This document shows positions 55,773 through 63,318 of a stretch of DNA of 64,000 nucleotides, one piece after another. Position numbers and translations under genes: made by a program. The notes beneath the pieces were generated by a model that was given only the letters and a program-made list of their open reading frames with translations, was not told where the DNA came from and searched no databases. The stretch's first letter is position 1. Every line of letters begins with the position of its first letter. The stretch spans positions 1 through 64,000 of the forward strand of contig DVIW01000013.1 in the NCBI GenBank assembly GCA_018710945.1. Direction: 5' to 3'. Origin of the DNA: Candidatus Aphodovivens avistercoris (lineage in GTDB: Bacteria; Actinomycetota; Coriobacteriia; Coriobacteriales; Eggerthellaceae).

Positions 55773-55801
55773 ATTATGAACGTTGCGTTCATCTTTGTAA
55801 A
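55773..55801 (-). promoter_or_regulatory. Promoter of licCA-eutH
   Basis: Minus strand: -35 TTTACA (55796-55801), a 17-base spacer, -10 CATAAT (55773-55778). The spacer and half of the -10 are taken up by the palindrome at 55776-55792. The start is near 55766, giving a leader of about 78 bases. Confidence 0.65.
55776..55792. promoter_or_regulatory. Perfect palindromic operator in the licCA promoter
   Basis: ATGAACG (55776-55782), TTG, CGTTCAT (55786-55792): a perfect 7-3-7 inverted repeat placed between -35 and -10, the classic site for a repressor. A further half-site ATGAAC occurs at 55815-55820. Confidence 0.7.
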
Positions 55802-55904
55802 GCGCATGTAAACTATGAACATCGCAACGGCAGAATGCGGGGCAGCCGGAGGCAGGGCGCGCGGCCCTGCGTTCCGTTGCCCTGCCGCTGCCGCGAAGCG
55901 GCCG

Positions 55905-58900
55905 CTACTCGTCGGGGATCTCCCATTCCCGGCCGGTCAGATGCCAGTTGGAGAAGTCGAGCGCGTCGCCGACGATCTCGTACTCCTTGTACGCCACGTA
56001 CGTCCCGTCAGGCTGCACGGCGGTCATGAGGTAGCGGCGCACGCGGTCGGGGTCGTGCGGCTGGAACAGGTTCTCGCCGTAAGCCGAGCCGTCGCCGCCC
56101 AGCGCGTCGACCACCGTCGCCTGGATGTCGAAGTGGGTCACCGGCTCTTCGTTGACCTGCACCGCCGCGCGCTCGCCCGCCTCCCGTGCAGGCTTCGCCA
56201 GGATCAGGGGCGTCGAGGGGCCGTCGATGCTCTCGGAAAGGTACCATTCGCCGTGGTCGGCCGTCACGATGATGGTGGAGGAATCGTACACGCCCAGCTC
56301 CTTCATCTGGTTGAGGTATTCTTCCACTATCTCCAGGGAGCCGCGCGCCTGCTGGACGAGCGAGCTGTTGCCGTCACCCACGTAGCGCGCGCTCTCGTCC
56401 AGCACGTAGGGGTAGTGCGGCCCGGTGAGGTGGATGAAGCGGAACGCCCCGCCCTCCGCCGCATCGTCAAGGGCGATGCCGCGCTGCTGGAGCTCCGTGT
56501 AGTAGCCGGCGTCGTCCATGCGGTAGACGGCGGCGTCCGGATCAGATACCGCGGAGTCGCCCTCCCCGCCCGACTGCTCGCCGTCGGCGACCATCGCGCC
56601 GTTCAGCTCGTCGGTGTAGTACCAGAACCATGGCTTCAGCAGCCACGGAGCGTCGCGGTACAGGGCGCACTGCGCCAGGATGGACACCGTGCCCGCCGGA
56701 TCGACGGGAACGTCGACGCGGCGGACGTTGAGCGTCTCGTCCACGATGTGCTGGCGCACGTCGGCGGGCGCGTCGTTGAAGCCGGCGGAGTCGGAGTAGA
56801 CGCCTATCGAGCAGCCCGCTTCGGCGATGTCGTCCAGGTAGGCGCCATGGGCGTAGGCGTTGTAGAAGTACTCGTCGTAGGAACCCAGGCTCGCCACGGT
56901 CTGGCCGGTGAGCATGCTGGGGATGGCGTAGCGCGTGGGTATCATCGAACCGGTGGCGTTGCGGAAGTACGTGAAATCCTCGAACGCGTCCAGCGCATCG
57001 GGGTACGCCTCAAGCGTCTGGTCCATGTAGGCGGTGTCGAAGGTGTCCAAGACGAACACCACCACGTTGCGCTTTGGCGAGAGGTCGTAGAGCCCCTCTT
57101 CGGTCAGATCGACGCGCGCCTGCGCCGCCCCCAGCGCCTGCGGGCTGGCCACCAGGCTGGCGACGCCGACGGCCTGGACGACGACCAGGGCCGCCGCCAC
57201 GCCAAGGCCGCACACGCGCCACAAGCGCGGGCGGAACCGGCTGCCGACGACCGCCGCCACGATGGCGACGAGCCACACCGCGCCGGTGCCGTAGGCGATG
57301 GGCGCGAAATCGCGCCACGAGACGGCGTTGCCGTCTGCGGCGGGCAGCCCCTGGTTCATGAGCAGCGCCTGCAGGTAGCAGCACAGCCCCACCGCCAGCA
57401 CGACGACGAACCCGACGGTGAACGCCCTGCCGCGCAAGGCCGACAGCGCCAGCGCAAGCGCAGCGGCCACCGCCAGCGCAAACAGCGCCATCCACTGCCA
57501 GATGCTGCCCACGCCCAGAAGCAGGCTGTCGGCGTTGGCCGCCACCAGCTCGAACGGCGCCACGATGAACAGGGTGAACGCCAGGAAAGCCGCCGCCGCG
57601 AAGCCGTAGCCCAGCCGCGCGCGCCACCGCAGACGCTCGTCGGGCGACGCCGCACGCCCCCGCCCGCGCACCGGCGGCACGGCTCCCGCAGCAGCGGCCC
57701 CGTCAGTGCGCCGGGCCGCCGGCAAGGCCGCACGGGCGTCGGCGTCCTCGCCCTCGTTGGGAACGATGAGCCCGTCCACCACGCGGTGGAGGTCGCCTTC
57801 CACCTCTTTGCGCGCGTTCTCGTCGATCTTCAGCAGCGCGAACAGCTTCTTGCGCGTCTTTCGCAGCGCCACGCCCGCCACCGCCGACAGCGCCACGGCC
57901 ACGCCGGCCAGCGCCTGGATGGTGTAGGTCATCACCGACGGGTCCACGTAGGCGTAGGCGGGCTCGGCCAGGAAGGGGAAGGCCAGCGCCGTGGCCAACG
58001 CGGCCTCGGGCGCCCACGAGAGCGCTTTCGCCGCCGCGCCCTTCGCCTTCGCCGCCTTCTTCGCAGCGCGCCCCTTCGCCGGCCGCTCCTCCGTCCCGCC
58101 GGCGCCCGGCGCGCCGTCGGAGCGGGAAGCTGCCGCCCCCTCGCGCTCCTTCCGCTGTCGCTGCAGCTCCAGCAGGCGGTCGAGCACCCACGCGCCCGCC
58201 GCCTCGGCGCCCGACCCCAGGTTGAACACCGTCTCGCGCGTCACCTGTGCGATGCGGTCGCGCCAGGCGTCCTGCTCGTCCAGCATTCCCGCCACCGTGT
58301 CGCCGATCCGGCCCACCTGGTCCACGTCCAGCGAGACGCCCACCGCATCGCGCAGCGAGATGTCGGTGGGCTCGATGCCCAGCTCCTGCCAGTCGGGGTT
58401 GCCCACCTTCATCGGCGTGTTCACGAAGATGCAGGGCTTGTTCGTGGAGAACGCGAACTCGTAGGCCACGGTGGACCAGTCGGTGATCAGCACATCAGAG
58501 GTGAACACCGTCTCGTTCGACGAGAAGTCGCGCTCGAACGAGAGCTCGTCTTCCGGCACGTCCGCGTAGCGCGCCAGGATGGCCTCCCAGCGCGGGCGGT
58601 AGCGCTTCACGTACTCGGGATGCGGACGCACGATGACGCGCCAGCCGCGCCCCAGCAGGCTTTCCAGCATCTCGTCAAGGCAGGAGTCGGGGATGCAGCC
58701 CTCCTGCCACGACGGCCCGATGAGCACGGTGGGCTTGCGGCCCGCATCGGCGCCCTCCCGCGCGCGGCGCTCCTGCAGCTGCTCATAGCCTGCGATCACG
58801 CGGTCGAGCAGGTCGTAGCCGCAGGGCACGAGCGTCTTCTTCCGCGTGCCGTGCAGCTCTTCGGCGCGGCGCAGCTCTTCTATCTGGTGCGGCCCGACGC

Positions 58901-60059
58901 ACAGCACCGCATCGTAGTTGTCGAAAGCGGTTTTGGTCGGCGTGAGGTGCGTGCTGGTCATGTGATGGAAGGCGAACACGTACTCGGTGTCGCTGCGCAC
59001 GTAGGAGCGCTTGATGTAGTAGGTGTCCAAATCCTCCAGCGTGGCCACCACCATGTCGGCGTCCATCTTCATCATCAGCGTGATGATGCGCTTCGGGCCG
59101 ATGTAGTAGGGGCGGATGCGCGGCTGCTCTTCCGCGATGCGGAAGATCTGGTCGTCGGGGTCGTTGGTGACGTAGTGGATGTCGGCGTCGGAGTTCGCCA
59201 GCAGCCACTCGATGATGCCCTGGAAGTACTTGTAGAAGCCGCTGCCCTCGGAGTAGAACACCAGATGCTTGCCCACCACGTTGAAGAAGCGCTTGTAGTC
59301 GGCCTTCTCGCGCTTGGCGTTCGGGTCGCGCTGCCACCATTTGCGGTCGGACTTGTCCAGCGCCTCAAGCTCTTCCAGCTCGACGCGGCTGGCCGCAAGC
59401 TCCGCGTAGTCGATGTGCTTCGACGGCTTGATGATGACGTTGCACAGCGCCTGGATGGCAATGGAGGTGAGGTTCGAGCACACCCAGTAGAAACCCATGC
59501 CCGTGGCCACAAAGATGCCCAGCACGAACGACAGCGCGATGGACAGACCGTTGGTCATGTTCTTCTCGGCGCGCGACTGCTCCTTCTGCAGCGGGTTGAT
59601 GCGGTTCTGGGCGAAGCCCATGACGATGGCGGACAGCCCGGCGGCCAGCGGCATGAGCCACGAGACGCCGCCGTCCTCCACCGGCACCATGCCCAGAAGC
59701 TCGGTGCCCGGCGCACCGTGGTCGGTGACGCCGTGGATGACGTCCACCAACCCGAACAGGATTATCACTTGCACCGCCAGCGGCACCAGGCTCAGGAGCG
59801 GGTGGTACTTGCGCTGCTTGTACAGCTCGTGCTGCTTGTCGCCGATGGTCTCGCGGTCGCCGAAGTACTTCACCTTGATGCGGTTGAGTTCGGGCATCAG
59901 CTGCACCATGACGATGCTGTTCTTCTGGCACCACAGGCTCATGGGCAGAAGGATAACCTTCACGATGACGGTGAACAGCAGGATGGCGAGCCACCAGTTG
60001 CCCGTGAGCTGGTAGCACGGCTGCATGATGAGGTTGAGCACCTGGGCGAGCAGTTCCAT
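55905..60059 (-). CDS. Three-domain envelope protein: YidC-like + TagF-like glycerophosphotransferase + LtaS/sulfatase-like
   Basis: 1384 residues. 1-220: YidC/Oxa1-like insertase (NWWLAILLFTVIVKVILLPM, then QLMPELNRIKVKY; Lys34 at the hydrophilic-groove position usually held by Arg). About 260-630: CDP-glycerol:polyglycerophosphate transferase (GPSWQEGCIPDS, VIVRPHPEY, DVLITDWSTVAYEFAF). 635-682: Ala/Lys linker. 683-970: membrane segments. 998-1384: alkaline-phosphatase-fold domain with Asp1005 (VVFVLDTFDT), Thr1042 (SMIPTRYAIPSMLTG), VTADHGEWYL and VTHFDIQATVV metal ligands. The ATG at 60059 fits the YidC start. It lies between licD and licCA, so it probably builds or places a phosphate-containing polymer outside the membrane. 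Confidence 0.88.
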   Translation of the reverse strand: MELLAQVLNLIMQPCYQLTGNWWLAILLFTVIVKVILLPMSLWCQKNSIVMVQLMPELNRIKVKYFGDRETIGDKQHELYKQRKYHPLLSLVPLAVQVIILFGLVDVIHGVTDHGAPGTELLGMVPVEDGGVSWLMPLAAGLSAIVMGFAQNRINPLQKEQSRAEKNMTNGLSIALSFVLGIFVATGMGFYWVCSNLTSIAIQALCNVIIKPSKHIDYAELAASRVELEELEALDKSDRKWWQRDPNAKREKADYKRFFNVVGKHLVFYSEGSGFYKYFQGIIEWLLANSDADIHYVTNDPDDQIFRIAEEQPRIRPYYIGPKRIITLMMKMDADMVVATLEDLDTYYIKRSYVRSDTEYVFAFHHMTSTHLTPTKTAFDNYDAVLCVGPHQIEELRRAEELHGTRKKTLVPCGYDLLDRVIAGYEQLQERRAREGADAGRKPTVLIGPSWQEGCIPDSCLDEMLESLLGRGWRVIVRPHPEYVKRYRPRWEAILARYADVPEDELSFERDFSSNETVFTSDVLITDWSTVAYEFAFSTNKPCIFVNTPMKVGNPDWQELGIEPTDISLRDAVGVSLDVDQVGRIGDTVAGMLDEQDAWRDRIAQVTRETVFNLGSGAEAAGAWVLDRLLELQRQRKEREGAAASRSDGAPGAGGTEERPAKGRAAKKAAKAKGAAAKALSWAPEAALATALAFPFLAEPAYAYVDPSVMTYTIQALAGVAVALSAVAGVALRKTRKKLFALLKIDENARKEVEGDLHRVVDGLIVPNEGEDADARAALPAARRTDGAAAAGAVPPVRGRGRAASPDERLRWRARLGYGFAAAAFLAFTLFIVAPFELVAANADSLLLGVGSIWQWMALFALAVAAALALALSALRGRAFTVGFVVVLAVGLCCYLQALLMNQGLPAADGNAVSWRDFAPIAYGTGAVWLVAIVAAVVGSRFRPRLWRVCGLGVAAALVVVQAVGVASLVASPQALGAAQARVDLTEEGLYDLSPKRNVVVFVLDTFDTAYMDQTLEAYPDALDAFEDFTYFRNATGSMIPTRYAIPSMLTGQTVASLGSYDEYFYNAYAHGAYLDDIAEAGCSIGVYSDSAGFNDAPADVRQHIVDETLNVRRVDVPVDPAGTVSILAQCALYRDAPWLLKPWFWYYTDELNGAMVADGEQSGGEGDSAVSDPDAAVYRMDDAGYYTELQQRGIALDDAAEGGAFRFIHLTGPHYPYVLDESARYVGDGNSSLVQQARGSLEIVEEYLNQMKELGVYDSSTIIVTADHGEWYLSESIDGPSTPLILAKPAREAGERAAVQVNEEPVTHFDIQATVVDALGGDGSAYGENLFQPHDPDRVRRYLMTAVQPDGTYVAYKEYEIVGDALDFSNWHLTGREWEIPDE

Positions 60060-60134
60060 GGCGAAAAAGCCCCTTCTAGCGCGGGTTCCCGTTCCCTGGG
60101 CGCGGGGCATCCGGCCCGCGTGGCAAGACGCCTA

Positions 60135-60140
60135 AGTATA
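60135..60140 (-). promoter_or_regulatory. -10 element of the three-domain gene
   Basis: TATACT on the minus strand, just behind the licD1 terminator, with a poor -35. The start near 60128 would give a leader of about 70 bases. Confidence 0.45.
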
Positions 60141-60153
60141 GTTCAAGGCGGGG

Positions 60154-60204
60154 AAAAGGGCGAGGGGCCGCCGCGGCAATGGCGCGCCGGGGCGGCCCCT
60201 CGCC
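60154..60204 (-). terminator. Terminator after licD1
   Basis: A 13-bp perfect stem GGCGAGGGGCCGC (60159-60171) with 60192-60204 and a 20-base loop that can pair further, followed on the minus strand by CTTTTCCCC. It lies directly behind the licD1 stop codon and separates the upstream group from the three-domain gene. Confidence 0.7.
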
Positions 60205-61056
60205 TCAGTGCGGCCCGAAGTCCAGCTCGACCGGCCGGTGCTGCCGGCGCTGCTCGACCGGGGGCAGCTGCCGCCAATCGCCGAACATGATCTCCAGGTA
60301 GCGCTCCGCCCCGCCCGGCACGGGAAGCTTTCGACCCTCGAACGGCTCGAGCCGCGTCGGCAGGAAGATGGATGCCGGGTAGGACCCGAACTGCGCGTAG
60401 GAGCCGCAGAACACCTCGTCGCCGGGGTTTTCCGCCCCCTTGGCAGCCGCCGCGGAGAACCGGCGAAGCAGCGCTTCGTGGCTGGAAGCCAGCCGGAGGA
60501 CCCCGTGCGCCGCCCGCACCGCCGCGCGCTCAAGCGCTCCCAGCGCGCCGCCGTGGGGCACCGCGACGGAAGCCGAATGGTACACGTACATCACGCTCTG
60601 CCAGAAGCGGCAGGCCTTGAGCTGCTTGGCGGCGACCGCCGCGTCGGCGCTCAGCGCGTCGTAGGGGAACACGTCGATGCCAATGCCCTGCGCGATGCCC
60701 GCCCGCAGCGTCTCGTCGGTGTAGAACTTGGTGTCGACCAGCCAAACCTTGGCGAACAGCGCCGACTGGCGCGGGTTGCCCACCGGCTCCGACACGCAGT
60801 ACCCCTCCCCCAGCGCCGCGGGCGCGACTTCCAGGAACCGGTCGTAGTCGGCGCGCAGCATGCCCACGTCCACGTCGTCGTCCCAGGGGATGAAGCCCCC
60901 ATGCCGCAAGGCGCCCAGCGCGCTGCCGGAATCGAGGAAGTACGCGATGCCGTGCTCCGCGCATACGCGGTCGATGTCCTCCAGGATCTTCAGCTCCACC
61001 CGCTGCAGATGATGCAGCGTCTCGTCGTCGTAGCGGCCCGTCGCTTCGTCAGGCAT
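60205..61056 (-). CDS. LicD-family phosphotransferase (first copy)
   Basis: 283 residues, nucleotidyltransferase fold. The LicD signature is YFLDSGSALGALRHGGFIPW followed by DDDVDVGMLRADYDRFLEV, with the metal-binding Asp residues, and then GIGIDVFPYDAL. LicD moves phosphocholine (or a similar group) from the CDP form to a sugar of a surface glycan. The C-terminus (EIMFGDWRQLPPVEQR, FGPH) is also typical. The ATG at 61056 lies five bases after the flippase stop. Confidence 0.9.
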   Translation of the reverse strand: MPDEATGRYDDETLHHLQRVELKILEDIDRVCAEHGIAYFLDSGSALGALRHGGFIPWDDDVDVGMLRADYDRFLEVAPAALGEGYCVSEPVGNPRQSALFAKVWLVDTKFYTDETLRAGIAQGIGIDVFPYDALSADAAVAAKQLKACRFWQSVMYVYHSASVAVPHGGALGALERAAVRAAHGVLRLASSHEALLRRFSAAAAKGAENPGDEVFCGSYAQFGSYPASIFLPTRLEPFEGRKLPVPGGAERYLEIMFGDWRQLPPVEQRRQHRPVELDFGPH

Positions 61057-61061
61057 CTTCC

Positions 61062-62324
61062 CTACCGCGCCTTTCCCTCATGCTTCCAATACCGCATCTT
61101 CTCCCGGGCGAACAGGAAGAAGACGATCCCGAACGCCGCCAAAAGGACCGCGCAGGACGCCGCGTAGGCCACGCTTGCCCCCTGCACGCCCGACGCGGCG
61201 ACGAGCGGAGAGGCCACCAGGCTCGTGACGGCGATGGCGACGGCGTAGCCGATGAGCACGCCGCTCTGCGCGCGGATCACCACCAGCGCGTTGTAGAACA
61301 CGTTGGAGGCGGACAGCAGGCCGCCACCCGCAAGCAGCACCGCAAGGGCAGGCAGGCAGCCTTCCAGATCGACGCCGTAGAACAGCTCCAGCACCGGGAT
61401 GCCCACCGCCAGGCAGGCAAGCTCCACCGCCGCGGTCATGCCCGCCACGACGCCCAAAAGCCGCACGATGATGCGCGCGAAGCCGCGCGCGTCATGGCCT
61501 GCCCACAGCGCGGCCAAGGTGGTCAGCGACGGGCGGATGAAGAAGTTCACGAACAGGTTGATGACGAACGAGGGCATGAACAGGATGTTGAACACGGTCT
61601 GCATGTGCTCGGTGCCCACCGCGTCGATGGCGTACTTGCACACGTTGCCCAGGTAGATGGACATGAACGAGCCGATGAACAGCGGCAGGCAGGCAAGGAA
61701 GATGCCCCCGAGGGCGCGCGACGAGAAATCGGGACGTCCCACCGTGCGGATCCTGCGCAGCCGCGGGATGTCGTAGCAGGCGATCCACACCGCCTCGCTT
61801 GCCGTGGCCGCGATCATCGCCGCCACCACGTCGCCGCAGGCGAGAAGCACCGCCACGAACAGCGCGATGGATATGACCGAGCGCCACACCGTCGAGAAGC
61901 CCGCGATGTCAAGCCGCTCCTCCTTCTGGAAGGCGGCGAACCAGTACTGGGCCAGCGCCTCGAACAGGCGGTACGCGCACAGCGAGTACGCCACGAGCGC
62001 CTTGTGCGCGTCGTAGCCGAACGAGAGCACGTACACGATGCTGACGACGACCATGAGCGCGCAGGTGACGATCTTGAAGCCCAGGTACTGCGCGTAGGTG
62101 AAACGGTTCTGCGCGTCGGTGGCGAAGAAGGTGGTGGCCTCGAACACGCCGACGGTCAGCATGAGCTGCGCGATGGCGTAGCCGATGGAGAACACGCCGC
62201 CCTCCTCGCTGCCGCACACCCGCACGACGACGAGCAGCAGCAGGAACGACGACAGCGCGTACACCGCGCTGCCCGCGCCGTTCCACAGGTAGATCCGTTT
62301 GCGTGATGCGGTTTCGCGGAGCAT
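61062..62324 (-). CDS. Wzx-like polysaccharide flippase (MVF/MOP superfamily)
   Basis: 420 residues with about 12-14 membrane segments. The start RIYLWNGAGSAVYALSSFLL and the loops YAIAQLMLTVGVFEATTFFA and LACLPLFIGSFMSIYLGNVC are typical of lipid-linked-oligosaccharide flippases. It would turn the undecaprenyl-linked glycan to the outer face. I chose the ATG at 62324 with AAGG upstream; a longer start at 62378 would overlap licD2. Neighbours on both sides are LicD genes. Confidence 0.86.
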   Translation of the reverse strand: MLRETASRKRIYLWNGAGSAVYALSSFLLLLVVVRVCGSEEGGVFSIGYAIAQLMLTVGVFEATTFFATDAQNRFTYAQYLGFKIVTCALMVVVSIVYVLSFGYDAHKALVAYSLCAYRLFEALAQYWFAAFQKEERLDIAGFSTVWRSVISIALFVAVLLACGDVVAAMIAATASEAVWIACYDIPRLRRIRTVGRPDFSSRALGGIFLACLPLFIGSFMSIYLGNVCKYAIDAVGTEHMQTVFNILFMPSFVINLFVNFFIRPSLTTLAALWAGHDARGFARIIVRLLGVVAGMTAAVELACLAVGIPVLELFYGVDLEGCLPALAVLLAGGGLLSASNVFYNALVVIRAQSGVLIGYAVAIAVTSLVASPLVAASGVQGASVAYAASCAVLLAAFGIVFFLFAREKMRYWKHEGKAR

Positions 62325-62361
62325 GGGGCGACCTTCGTGCTTGGCAGGCGCGCAGCGCTGG

Positions 62362-63267
62362 CTAGCGGGCAACATCATCCAAGGTCAGATGGGCATACGG
62401 CCCAAAGTCAAGGATCTCGGGATAGTGGATGGTTCGCTGCTCCGCAGGCGGCGGGGTCATGTAGTCGCCGTAAAGGTTGGAAAGCAATTTCTCCGCCTTG
62501 TTGGCGATGGGGACGGTCATCGACTCGAAGGGAACCATGCGCACCGGAAAAAGATCGTCCAGCTCGTAGACGTTCCAGAAGCGATCAGTATCACAAAGAA
62601 ACCCGACGCGCTTGGTGGGAGTCCCGTCATAGCGCGTGTGCCATGCGTAGGCCCTCCCGTTAAGGTCGATGGAGCGAACGCCCGGCAGATTGAGAAGAGC
62701 CCTCATGGCAGTCGTCCCCATTTTGAGCACCTTGCCCCGAACGCCACGCGCAAGAATGCAAGGTCGCTTGACAAGCTTGCAAATTGCAAGCTTGTTGAAC
62801 AGCCACGATCTCCATGCCTGCCTGCGGAACGCCCGATCATCATCTGCCAGGTTGTCGAGAGGAAAAAGATCCAGAAAGATGCACGAAGGAAAATCCATGG
62901 TCGCCAGGGCGTCATCGCGGAACTCGGTACCCTTCAGCGCCAAACGCGCCGTGAGCATAGGATAGCGAGGATGCGTCTCCGCGCTGATCACGTCGTATTT
63001 TTCGGGAAAATCTCGCCTAACCGCCGCACTAAGGCGCTCCAAGTCGCAGCGCATGATGCAGATATCGGCATCGTCATCCCAAGGGATGAAGCCCCCGTTT
63101 CGCAAAGCTCCCAAAGCGGTTCCGAACGAAGCGATCCAAGGTATGCCCTCTTTTTCGCAAACAAGCGAGAAATCCCGAAGCATCATCAATATGATGGCGT
63201 GAAGCGTCTCGAGCCGCTCATCGCGATTGTCCTCGCTTGCCACAACACCGCTGGCCACTCTGCCCAT
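62362..63267 (-). CDS. LicD-family phosphotransferase (second copy)
   Basis: 301 residues. The signature is SFGTALGALRNGGFIPWDDD followed by ADICIMRCDLERL, then SCIFLDLFPLDNL, and the end NLYGDYMTPPPAEQR...DFGPY parallels the first copy. The two copies are clearly diverged, so they may act on different sugars or positions. The base composition is less GC-rich than in the genes left of 62.3 kb. The ATG at 63267 has a strong GAGGAGGTGAT site about ten bases upstream. It is 51 bases downstream of the partial membrane-protein gene. Confidence 0.9.
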   Translation of the reverse strand: MGRVASGVVASEDNRDERLETLHAIILMMLRDFSLVCEKEGIPWIASFGTALGALRNGGFIPWDDDADICIMRCDLERLSAAVRRDFPEKYDVISAETHPRYPMLTARLALKGTEFRDDALATMDFPSCIFLDLFPLDNLADDDRAFRRQAWRSWLFNKLAICKLVKRPCILARGVRGKVLKMGTTAMRALLNLPGVRSIDLNGRAYAWHTRYDGTPTKRVGFLCDTDRFWNVYELDDLFPVRMVPFESMTVPIANKAEKLLSNLYGDYMTPPPAEQRTIHYPEILDFGPYAHLTLDDVAR

Positions 63268-63318
63268 CGCAGGATCACCTCCTCGCAACCTCTCGAAACA
63301 AGATTCCTCAATATACCA

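Noticed and set aside
55815-60290. Open frame of about 1490 codons antisense to the three-domain gene
   Set aside because: Same GC-driven artefact: repetitive Arg/His/Val/Gly composition, no domain, no ribosome site.
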